Below, one piece after another: positions 42,582-49,603 of a DNA stretch of 59,038 nt (the stretch's first letter is position 1; every line of letters begins with the position of its first letter). Source of the stretch: Acidimicrobiia bacterium (lineage in GTDB: Bacteria > Actinomycetota > Acidimicrobiia > Acidimicrobiales > Poriferisodalaceae). The notes beneath the pieces are model-generated. The model ran no database searches and had not been told where the DNA came from. It saw nothing but the letters and a program-made list of their open reading frames with translations. The DNA lies in NCBI GenBank assembly GCA_022826045.1, contig JAJDVQ010000029.1:1-59038 (forward strand), in the 5' to 3' direction. The translations under genes and the position numbers were made by a program.

Positions 42582-43094
42582 ATGCGAACCCGGCTGGCCA
42601 CGTTGGCCGACGCCGATGCGATCGCGGAGATCTACAACCGCGAGGTCACCGAGGGCACGGCCACGTTCGACATGGTGCCCCGCTCATCGACCGAGCAGGC
42701 CGCCTGGATGAGGGAGCACTCAGGCGCCTACCCGTGCCTCGTCGCAGTGCCCGGCGACGACGACGCCGAGCCCTACGGCACGGTGCTGGGCTGGGCCTGC
42801 CTGTCGCCCTACCGCACCCGCCCCGCCTACTCCACCAGCGTCGAAGACTCCGTTTACGTGCATCGTGACTACCACGGGCGCGGTGTCGGCAGCCTGCTGC
42901 TCGGCGATCTCGTGGCATTGGCCGACGACCACGGCTTTCACGCTGTCTTCGCCCGCATCGCCGACGCCGGCGATGCATCAGTAGCGCTGCACGCCAAACA
43001 CGGCTTCGAGCTCGTCGGTGTCGAACGTGAGGTGGGGCGAAAGTTCGGGCGCTGGCTCGACGTTACCCTCATGCAACGCCTCCGCTACGCCTGA
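42582..43094 (+). CDS. GNAT-family N-acetyltransferase (phosphinothricin acetyltransferase-like)
   Basis: The 170-residue protein starts MRTRLATLADADAIAEIYNR and continues EVTEGTATFDMVPRS. It has the acetyl-CoA binding motif A VHRDYHGRGVGSLLLGDLVA (R-G-x-G), preceded by SVEDSVYV, and ends with HGFELVGVEREVGRKFGRWLD. This is the pattern of the Pat/Bar-like and YncA-like subgroup that acetylates small amines. Its substrate is unknown here; resistance should not be assumed. I chose the ATG at 42582 because upstream residues lie over the tRNA-Thr flank. It converges with the RES gene. Confidence 0.9.
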   Translation: MRTRLATLADADAIAEIYNREVTEGTATFDMVPRSSTEQAAWMREHSGAYPCLVAVPGDDDAEPYGTVLGWACLSPYRTRPAYSTSVEDSVYVHRDYHGRGVGSLLLGDLVALADDHGFHAVFARIADAGDASVALHAKHGFELVGVEREVGRKFGRWLDVTLMQRLRYA

Positions 43095-43116
43095 CGTAAT
43101 TCGGAGCGAAATGCGG

Positions 43117-43800
43117 TCACGACTCATCGCTTACGGCAACGTTGTACAACGACAGAATCAGCGTGATGAGATCGAATGCCTCTGCGCCGCATGATGAGTT
43201 GGTCGACGTCACGATCTCGCCCTCATCGATGCGATCGCCGAAGAAAACGAATGCGAAGCCATCGAGCTCCCGACCCGAGCGCCACGTGAGTCCCTGGGCC
43301 TCATCATCCCAATCGCGGATCGCCGCGGACCACTTGCGCGTCACGGGATACTCGATTGATGATCCGATGGTCAACCGGGCGTCAATTCCGATGGCGGCAA
43401 GGTCAACGCCAGAACGAAGGTTGACTAGTTCAAGATCTGCTTGGACGTTGATTTGGCTGACGCACAACCCGGAGATCTCTTGGGATAGCAATTCACGCGT
43501 TCCGGATTGACTGACCGGCAGGTCTCGAAGCAGTTTCTCCGCGACCGCAGTTCTGTCGTCTACGGCAGCGTAGAGAAATGGATATGGGTCCTCCGTTGTG
43601 GAATCGAAGCGGCCTGCCGCGAACTCGCCCGCGAGGTCTTGGGCCACCGGGTTCGGATTGAATTCAGTGGCGGGGTAGACCTCCTTGTGAATGCGCCAAA
43701 GCGGAGTTCCGGCCGATAACGGATATCTGTTCGGAGTGCCGTTGAGTTGAGTGGGTGGATTGGGCAGCGTCGGCAAACGCCTCGATTGGGCGGAACCCAT
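43117..43800 (-). CDS. RES-domain toxin, NAD+ phosphorylase-like
   Basis: The 227-residue protein has the RES fold sequence: GTPLWRIHKEVYPATEFNPN, AAGRFDSTTEDPYPFLYAAV, DDRTAVAEKLLRDLP, and later VTRKWSAAI and DGFAFVFFGDR. The conserved Arg in LWRIH, Gly-Arg-Phe, the Tyr of YAA, and the Glu in TAVAE correspond to the catalytic pocket of MbcT/RES toxins, which split NAD+ using phosphate. It is the last gene of a three-gene minus-strand operon and lies 51 bases after the antitoxin-like gene, the antitoxin-then-toxin order typical of RES-Xre pairs. It is intact. Confidence 0.82.
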   Translation of the reverse strand: MGSAQSRRLPTLPNPPTQLNGTPNRYPLSAGTPLWRIHKEVYPATEFNPNPVAQDLAGEFAAGRFDSTTEDPYPFLYAAVDDRTAVAEKLLRDLPVSQSGTRELLSQEISGLCVSQINVQADLELVNLRSGVDLAAIGIDARLTIGSSIEYPVTRKWSAAIRDWDDEAQGLTWRSGRELDGFAFVFFGDRIDEGEIVTSTNSSCGAEAFDLITLILSLYNVAVSDES

Positions 43801-43851
43801 CGGAACGAGTTCCGCCTGTTACCGCAAGAACCTGATGCCCTGACTGCGCGG

Positions 43852-44802
43852 CTACGCGACCGGATCGGTCATCGCCTGTGCCGCAGCAAAAAGGGCATCG
43901 GCTATGCCACGAGCCTCATCACCGGAAGATGCGCCTCCCTCTCCGACGTCTGCCTCCGTGTGTATCAGGTCAGCCGGCCGGCCTCCCAATCGGACGTGCT
44001 CGGAGAACCACCATGAGGCGACACCCCAAGGGTCATCGGCTGCCCTCAAGCGCTGATTGATTCGCTGCGCCATCTCATAGACCGAGCCGTCTTCGTCAAA
44101 CTGGAATCTCGGATACAGGAATCCGTTGTCGATCGGCAGGGCCAGCACCATCGAATCGGCGCGCCTCAAGCGAATGTCCGCTAGGTCCAAGTGGCCATGA
44201 CTGACTGCAGCAACCTCATCTTCACTGAACATCGGTTCTTCCAGCACTTGGTGCCGCGCAGCGGCCCTCAGCCGTGCCGGGGCCGCAAGCACCTGCTTAG
44301 ATTCATCGAGCAGAACTCTGAGCTGCTCGAGCAAACCCCGCGTCACGTCACGGATATCGGGGTCGTCCAACATCTGAGCACCGTGCGCAGTGATTGCGAT
44401 GAGCTGATTCTGCACGTGCTGAGCAAGGGCGTTGCGGAGTCCCGGGTCTCCTTGCTCAAGAGACCGCTCATGTTGCCAATCGGCGCCGACGCGGCGTTCC
44501 CAACGCTGGCGAAGCGCCTTGTCGATCAGCGATGAGACAACTACCGCCGAATTCAGCGGGCCCGATTCCCGCACAGGATCAGCGGAGCGGTTGAAGACGG
44601 ATGCAGTCAAGATGCGCGACGGAACCAACATGTGTATCCCGGTGCCGAAATGTGACTCGGCAACGAACTCGTCTGGGTCTTCGCGTTGCTTGGTTGGTGA
44701 GGACCACAAAGCGAATGTCCGTTCGTTCCAGCTCCACATGTTCTCCGCGGGCTCATCAAGAACCCGAGGTCGGTAGATGTTCTCGGCCTGTGCCAATGCC
44801 AT
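43852..44802 (-). CDS. MbcA/ParS-type antitoxin-like protein, unusually long
   Basis: The 316-residue product ends in a toxin-binding domain of the MbcA/ParS/Xre type: FLYPRFQFDEDGSVYEMAQR, then DDPWGVASWWFSEHVRLGGR and PADLIHTEA (compare 'FP.fQf....pwavA.wl....LggRtPadll'). Immediately before it is a segment like a DNA-binding motif (SEDEVAAVSHGHLDLADIRL). The N-terminal 200 residues are additional: ERTFALWSSPTKQREDPDEF, a helical middle (ALAQHVQNQLIAITAHGAQM). Ordinary RES antitoxins are about 130-180 residues. The start at the ATG at 44802 overlaps the stop of the upstream gene in TGATG, with GGAGG in that gene's end. Confidence 0.68.
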   Translation of the reverse strand: MALAQAENIYRPRVLDEPAENMWSWNERTFALWSSPTKQREDPDEFVAESHFGTGIHMLVPSRILTASVFNRSADPVRESGPLNSAVVVSSLIDKALRQRWERRVGADWQHERSLEQGDPGLRNALAQHVQNQLIAITAHGAQMLDDPDIRDVTRGLLEQLRVLLDESKQVLAAPARLRAAARHQVLEEPMFSEDEVAAVSHGHLDLADIRLRRADSMVLALPIDNGFLYPRFQFDEDGSVYEMAQRINQRLRAADDPWGVASWWFSEHVRLGGRPADLIHTEADVGEGGASSGDEARGIADALFAAAQAMTDPVA

Positions 44803-45458
44803 CACGCCTCCAACGTGAAATTTGCGATGTCAGCGGACTCTAGAGTCTGCCGCAGTGACGCCGCCTTCTCGATTGCTCGCTCCACTGCCGACTGCATGAC
44901 CTGCAGATCAGACTGATCCAAAACCACATCGAATCGGCGGCGGCGGCCCTCCTCGATGAAGTCGATCTTGAGCGAGTGCGAGAGCACAACTGCGTCTAAT
45001 TCTTCAGATACGTCACCGCCGAAGACAGGTCTAATGTCCGTCACAATCCGTGTGTCAAGGAAGATCCTCTGATGCTCACGCATCAGCGCCAAGCTCTTGT
45101 GCAGAACTTGAGTCGACCTGTGGTCGATCAAGCCCTTGATGCGCAGAGCAAGGTCCTCCCGCTCATCACCCCCTAGCCCGAGCGAGTCTGTCGCGGCCAT
45201 CTGGTCGACAAGTTCGTCTAGGTCGAGGTCGCCCACATCGGCGCGTGCGAGAGTGGACAGCATCATCGATAGCAGTGCTTGTGCCTCTTCGATGCTCACG
45301 TCCCCTGACCCGCTAGCTAGGTCAGCGAATTCGGCGATGCCGGCGGGTTGGCCGAGAACATCGACTGCGTCGCGTAAGGCCTCGTAGTTCTCCTGCGACA
45401 CTCGGTGGAGCATCGTTAGAACGGGCACAAACTCTTCGGGCATCTGCTGAATCATCAT
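44802..45458 (-). CDS. Helical protein, first gene of the RES operon
   Basis: The 218-residue protein starts M-M-I-Q-Q-M-P-E-E-F (ATG at 45458 or 45455), continues as a helical region (VLTMLHRVSQENYEALRDAV), and ends with a different alpha/beta part: FLDTRIVTDIRPVFGGDV, AVVLSHSLKIDFIEEGRRRR, FDVVLDQSDLQVMQSAVERA. The second part has the look of a small recognisable domain ('TDiRpvF...A...H.lkI.......e..valD..DL..l......A..K...L') that I cannot name. It is translationally coupled to the antitoxin-like gene. Two direct repeats upstream mark the probable promoter. Role in the toxin-antitoxin system is inferred from position only. Confidence 0.65.
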   Translation of the reverse strand: MMIQQMPEEFVPVLTMLHRVSQENYEALRDAVDVLGQPAGIAEFADLASGSGDVSIEEAQALLSMMLSTLARADVGDLDLDELVDQMAATDSLGLGGDEREDLALRIKGLIDHRSTQVLHKSLALMREHQRIFLDTRIVTDIRPVFGGDVSEELDAVVLSHSLKIDFIEEGRRRRFDVVLDQSDLQVMQSAVERAIEKAASLRQTLESADIANFTLEA

Positions 45459-45570
45459 CGCAGTCCTCGGATCATGCCCAAACCGCCCGATTCCTCGCGG
45501 GCAGCGCAGCAGCATAGGCGGCCACGAATTGAGGCGTCGTGCAGACCCGTCAATGGAGTGGCGACCGATG

Positions 45571-45612
45571 GCACATGGTGAGTTATAGCGCGCGTTTGTT
45601 CGCACATGGTGA
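45571..45612 (-). promoter_or_regulatory. Direct repeats flanking the -10 of the RES operon
   Basis: GCACATGGTGA occurs at 45571-45581 and at 45602-45612, 31 bases apart, which is close to three helical turns. A TATAAC box (45582-45587, read on the minus strand) lies between them. The first gene's start is about 115 bases downstream. This geometry suits a dimeric autorepressor occluding the promoter, as expected if the antitoxin-like protein represses its own operon. Confidence 0.5.
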
Positions 45613-45626
45613 ATCCGGTGCCTGTC

Positions 45627-46541
45627 TCAGAAGTGCCAGGGGAACTGCTCGTATTCGGGGTCGCGCTTTTCCAGGAATGCGTCACGGCCCTCCGCGGCCT
45701 CGTCGGTGCCGTAGGCCAGGCGGGTCGCCTCGCCCGCGAACACCTGCTGGCCCACCAGGCCGTCGTCGATGAGGTTGAACGCGAACTTGGCCATGCGCTG
45801 TGCCGTGGGTGAGCGCGACACGATCTCGGCCGCCCACTCCAGCGCCACCGACTCCAGCTCGGCGTGGGGCACCACAGCGTTGACATCGCCCATGTCGAAC
45901 CGTTCCTGCGCGGTGTAGGTGCGGCCGAGGAAGAAAATCTCGCGGGCCTTCTTCTGGCCGATCTGGCGGGCGAGGTAGGCCGACCCGAAGCCGCCGTCGA
46001 AGCTGGCCACGTTGGTGTCGGTCTGGCGGAAGCGAGCGTGCTCGGCCGAGGCGATCGTGAGGTCGCAGACCACGTGCAGGCTGTGCCCACCGCCAGCCGC
46101 CCAGCCGCTTGCCACGCAGATCACCACCTTGGGCATCATCCGGATCAGCCGCTGACACTCGAGGATGTGCAGCCGCCCGGTGCGGGCCGGATCGATGTCG
46201 GCCGCGGTCTCGCCGTCGGCGTAGCGGTAGCCGTCCTTGCCCCGGATGCGCTGGTCGCCGCCTGAGCAGAACGCCCAGCCGCCGTCGGCGGGTGCGGGGC
46301 CGTTGCCGGTGAGCAGGATGCAGCCCACGTCGGGAGTTTGGCGGGCATGGTCGAGCGCCCGGTACAGCTCGTCGACGGTGTGCGGCCGGAAGGCGTTGCG
46401 CACATCGGGCCGGTCGAACGCGATGCGAACCGTGCCGTGCTCGTTGCTGCGGTGGTACGTGATGTCGGTGAAGTCGAACCCGTCGACCGCGCTCCAGCGG
46501 GACGGGTCGAAGATGTCTGAGACGTGTGACAAGAACGGCAT
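45627..46541 (-). CDS. menB: 1,4-dihydroxy-2-naphthoyl-CoA synthase (MenB-like)
   Basis: The 304-residue crotonase-fold protein starts MPFLSHVSDIFDPSRWSAVD. MenB-specific motifs are present: CSGGDQRIRGKDGYRYAD, MPKVVICVASGWAAGGGHSL, TDTNVASFDGGFGSAYLARQ, IGQKKAREIFFLGRTYTAQE. MenB makes the naphthoate ring of menaquinone from o-succinylbenzoyl-CoA. No other men genes are nearby in the window. It is slightly longer than usual (285) because of the N-terminus. It starts 131 bases from an LLM oxidoreductase on the opposite strand, so the two diverge. Confidence 0.93.
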   Translation of the reverse strand: MPFLSHVSDIFDPSRWSAVDGFDFTDITYHRSNEHGTVRIAFDRPDVRNAFRPHTVDELYRALDHARQTPDVGCILLTGNGPAPADGGWAFCSGGDQRIRGKDGYRYADGETAADIDPARTGRLHILECQRLIRMMPKVVICVASGWAAGGGHSLHVVCDLTIASAEHARFRQTDTNVASFDGGFGSAYLARQIGQKKAREIFFLGRTYTAQERFDMGDVNAVVPHAELESVALEWAAEIVSRSPTAQRMAKFAFNLIDDGLVGQQVFAGEATRLAYGTDEAAEGRDAFLEKRDPEYEQFPWHF

Positions 46542-46671
46542 GGGTGCTCCGAGACCGGTGGCGTGAGGGCACGGTATTGGATCGAGGCACCGCACCGGTC
46601 GCCAGGCGGTGCCGCGCGCGAGACTGCGGGCTCGACACCCACCCAAGGGGCCTCAGCGAAGGGACAGCGAC

Positions 46672-47550
46672 ATGAAGTTTGGGCTCAGGTATTGCAACAC
46701 CGGCAAGTTCGCCATGGACACAGCCCTTGCGACCGAGTTGGTGCAAGCAGGTGAGGCGGCCGGCTTCGAGTCGGCATGGACGGTGGAGCACACGGTCATC
46801 CCGTCGGGCTACCAATCGCAGTATCCCTACAGCCCCGACGGCAAGATGGCCGGTGGCGTCGAAGACCTGCTGCTGCCCGACCCGCTCATGTGGATGGCAT
46901 ACATGGCGGGCGTCACGTCCACTATCAACTTCGGCACCGGCATCCTGATCGTGCCCCAGCACAGCCCGGTGGTGTGCGCCAAGCAGATCGCCACGCTCGA
47001 TCACATGTCGGGCGGCCGGGTGCTGCTGGGCATCGGCGTGGGCTGGATGCGCGAGGAGTTCGAGGCCATCGGCGTCGGCGATCACTTCGACGATCGCGGT
47101 CCCCGCACCGACGAGTACGTGGCGGCGATGCGAGAGCTGTGGTCGGCGGACCGCCCGACGTTCCACGGCGAGTTCGTCGACTTCGACGCCGCGTACTGCC
47201 GGCCGCAGCCGGTCAACGGCTCGGTGCCGATCATCGTGGGCGGCGACTCCAAGGTTGCGGCCCGGAGAGCGGGTCGGCTCGGCGACGGCTACTTCCCGGC
47301 GCGCGGTGCGCCGTGGGATCTGATCGAACTGGCGCGCCAGACCGCCGCCGAGCACGGCCGAGATCCCGATGCGCTGGAGATCACGGTGCAGTTGCCTGCC
47401 GACCTCGACGAGATTCCCGAGCTGGCCCGCCGCGGCGTCAGCCGGATCGCCGTGCCCGTCTCACCAATGGCCGGACTGCAGACGGTCATCTCCACGCCCG
47501 ACGACGCCAGCGCCTGGGCCGAAACCATCGAGCGTTTCGCCGACCTCTAG
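46672..47550 (+). CDS. LLM-class oxidoreductase, F420-type
   Basis: The 292-residue protein has a TIM-barrel luciferase-like fold: MKFGLRYCNTGKFAMDTALA, AAGFESAWTVEHTVIPSGYQ, STINFGTGILIVPQHSPVVC, ATLDHMSGGRVLLGIGVGWM, REEFEAIGVGDHFDDRGPRT. The motif GRVLLGIGVGW is that of the F420-dependent group of LLM enzymes common in actinobacteria. The substrate is unknown. AAGGGA precedes the start at 46672. Its TAG stop overlaps the TAG of the convergent rhodanese gene. Confidence 0.88.
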   Translation: MKFGLRYCNTGKFAMDTALATELVQAGEAAGFESAWTVEHTVIPSGYQSQYPYSPDGKMAGGVEDLLLPDPLMWMAYMAGVTSTINFGTGILIVPQHSPVVCAKQIATLDHMSGGRVLLGIGVGWMREEFEAIGVGDHFDDRGPRTDEYVAAMRELWSADRPTFHGEFVDFDAAYCRPQPVNGSVPIIVGGDSKVAARRAGRLGDGYFPARGAPWDLIELARQTAAEHGRDPDALEITVQLPADLDEIPELARRGVSRIAVPVSPMAGLQTVISTPDDASAWAETIERFADL

Positions 47551-48815
47551 CAGAAACGGAATTCGACCAGGTCGTCGCGGGCGTACTGGCCGGGCAGCGC
47601 GACTTCCCAGACCAGGTAGGCCTCCATGGCGGCCCGTGCCACATCGGCGTCTTCGGGGTCGTAGGGCAGTGGCGGCTGGCGTGAGCGGATCGCAGCGGCT
47701 GTCTCGTCGTCGGCACTCTCGACGAGCTGGGCATCGTCGAGCCAACCTGGCTCCAGCACGCAGGCATCCCAGCCCATCTGGATGAGCCACGAGGCCGTCA
47801 TGGTGTTGCCGATGCCGTCGCCGTCGGCCAGCACGACCCGGGCCCCGCGGGTCACCAGATACTCGTCGGTGGCCTGCACGAGCTGACCCCCGGGAGCGCC
47901 AGTGGCCTCGCGCAAGTGCCCAGCGGCGAATTCCTCCGGCGTGCGCACGTCCATGAAGTAGGTGGTGCGGTCAGCGTCGGCGAGCCACTCGTCGAGCTGG
48001 GCACTGTCGATCGTCCGAACCCCGCAGCGCTCTGCCACCGCCTGCGCCGCTGACGTTGCTCGGGCCCGACCGGCCTCGCTCGGTTCGGGGGCCAGCTCGT
48101 CGCGGCCGTGCTCCAGCTCGAGGCCGGCCAGCTCCCAGCCCATCGTGCCGTCTTTCAGCGCGTACACGGAATTGGGCAGCCCAGCCGAACGCAGCGACTG
48201 TGCGCCCATGATGCTGCGGGTCCGCCCCGCGCAGTTGACCACCACCGTGGTGCTGTCGTCGACGAGGTCACCCACCCGGCGCACCAGCTCACCACCGGGG
48301 CACGACCGGCCGGTCGGGATGCTCATGCGGTTGAACTCCCGACGAGTACGCGAGTCCACCACCATGAGGTCGCGGCCGTCGGCCAGCCAGCCGGCCAGCT
48401 CGGTCGCCGTGACATGCGGGGTGCCGAAGTGCTCCTCGACCAGCTCGCCGAACAGCTTGGACGGCACGTTGATGCCCGAGTACAGCTCACCGCCCGCAGC
48501 CGCCCACGCATCGATGCCGTCATCGAGCACCGCCGTGTCGCCGTAGCCCAGCACGGTGAGCTCCAAGGCGACCGCGGCGGCCTCTCCCCCGCCGTCGTCG
48601 CACACCACGACCGGCGTGCCGCGCCGCGGGATGCGCGCCGCCACTTCGAGGCCCACATGGCTCGGCGGCAGGTTTGCGGCGTACAGCAGGTGACGCCGGG
48701 TGAACTCGGTGGGCTCGCGAGCATCGATCAGCGCCAGCTCAGTGCCGTCGCCGCGCAGCAGCCCTCGATGCCGCTCCATCAACTCGGTTGCCGTGATCGT
48801 GCGAACGTCAGCCAT
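47547..48815 (-). CDS. Triple-rhodanese-domain sulfurtransferase
   Basis: The 422-residue protein has three rhodanese folds. Domain 1 (about 1-115) has LIDAREPTEFTRRHLLYAAN and Cys in VVVCDDGGGEA. Domain 2 (about 125-230) has MVVDSRTRREFNRMSIPTGR and NCAGRTRSIMGAQSL, with Cys in the active-site loop. Domain 3 (about 265-390) has FMDVRTPEEFAAGHLREATG, but VVLADGDGIGNTMTA, so no cysteine at the active-site loop and probably structural only. Sulfur transfer in thiosulfate, mercaptopyruvate or polysulfide chemistry is likely. A cysteine-dioxygenase-like gene lies upstream on the same strand. Interspersed repeat copy C lies between them. Confidence 0.87.
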   Translation of the reverse strand: MADVRTITATELMERHRGLLRGDGTELALIDAREPTEFTRRHLLYAANLPPSHVGLEVAARIPRRGTPVVVCDDGGGEAAAVALELTVLGYGDTAVLDDGIDAWAAAGGELYSGINVPSKLFGELVEEHFGTPHVTATELAGWLADGRDLMVVDSRTRREFNRMSIPTGRSCPGGELVRRVGDLVDDSTTVVVNCAGRTRSIMGAQSLRSAGLPNSVYALKDGTMGWELAGLELEHGRDELAPEPSEAGRARATSAAQAVAERCGVRTIDSAQLDEWLADADRTTYFMDVRTPEEFAAGHLREATGAPGGQLVQATDEYLVTRGARVVLADGDGIGNTMTASWLIQMGWDACVLEPGWLDDAQLVESADDETAAAIRSRQPPLPYDPEDADVARAAMEAYLVWEVALPGQYARDDLVEFRFC

Positions 48816-48886
48816 CAGACATCCCTCGACGCCGGGGCGCGAGGATGCGTGGTCTGGCGAACCTTCTCACAGCGCCGCTCCTTGGC

Positions 48887-48939
48887 TCCCGCTCTTGTTC
48901 CCCGTGCTCATGCGAATGGGATCACGGGCCGCTCGGCTC
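48887..48939 (-). repeat. Interspersed repeat element, copy C (expanded)
   Basis: The reverse complement contains GAGCCGAGCGGCCCGTGA, about 22 different bases including GAGCACGGG, then GAACAAGAGCGGGA. The two flanking cores match copies A and B. It lies downstream of the cysteine-dioxygenase-like gene, in that gene's orientation, matching the 3'-of-gene position of the other two copies. Confidence 0.55.
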
Positions 48940-48958
48940 TAGCCGCACCGGTGACAGT

Positions 48959-49591
48959 TCAGGCAGCGGCCGTCGCTGGATAGCCTGGGCGGGCCTCGAT
49001 GACGCTGCTCGTGTCCGTGAAGACCCGCCACTCGCCTTCTTCGGCGTTCCAGTAGCGGCGACCGGTCATGTTCTCCATCGCCAGCCCATAGCAGTGGAAG
49101 TTGGTCGACGCGCCCTCGATGTGGATCGAGTGCACGTCGTGCCCCAGCATCGCGACGCCGGCGCCGCGCTCGACCATCTCTTCGCGTTCGACGTGCGGCT
49201 CGCCTTCGCCGGCACAGCAGTCGTAGAAGCGGTTCAGCTCCTGGCCGCGCATGCCCACGATGACCGCCCAGGTGAGGTGCTCATGCGGCGGCGCGGAGGT
49301 GCCCTCGCTCACGCTCTGGACATACAGCGCCAGCGTGCCGTCGTCGTTCTGGGCGAGCCGGTAGTTGTGCGAGCCGCGCTCGCCGTCGGGCGGCGGGAAG
49401 TCCTCGTTCGGGAAGAGATGCTCGTGGGCGGCGAGCTCCAACAGCCGTTCCTTGATGCGGGCGATGCCGGCCCGGTCGATGCCGCCGTGCTCGCGGCCGT
49501 GCGCGTCGATCTTCGCGATGTCGTCCATCGCGTCCGCTACCGCCGCCGCTCGCTCCGAAGCCCTCTTCTCCGCGACGTCCGATGCACTCAT
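48959..49591 (-). CDS. Cysteine-dioxygenase-like cupin (thiol dioxygenase family)
   Basis: The 210-residue cupin has TSAPPHEHLTWAVIVGMRGQ, the iron-binding H-x-H pair, and a later GHDVHSIHIEGASTNFHCYG with further histidines, as in cysteine, 3-mercaptopropionate and related thiol dioxygenases. The N-terminal 60 residues are helical. It would oxidise a thiol to a sulfinate with O2 and Fe(II); the exact thiol is not readable. It sits 12 bases after the GlnT/GmaS-like gene, so the two are probably one transcript. Confidence 0.82.
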   Translation of the reverse strand: MSASDVAEKRASERAAAVADAMDDIAKIDAHGREHGGIDRAGIARIKERLLELAAHEHLFPNEDFPPPDGERGSHNYRLAQNDDGTLALYVQSVSEGTSAPPHEHLTWAVIVGMRGQELNRFYDCCAGEGEPHVEREEMVERGAGVAMLGHDVHSIHIEGASTNFHCYGLAMENMTGRRYWNAEEGEWRVFTDTSSVIEARPGYPATAAA

Positions 49592-49603
49592 GGGCTCATC
49601 CTC

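Noticed and set aside
42582-43094. An antibiotic or phosphinothricin resistance gene
   Set aside because: The GNAT family resemblance alone does not give substrate; the gene sits beside tRNAs with no resistance or mobile context.
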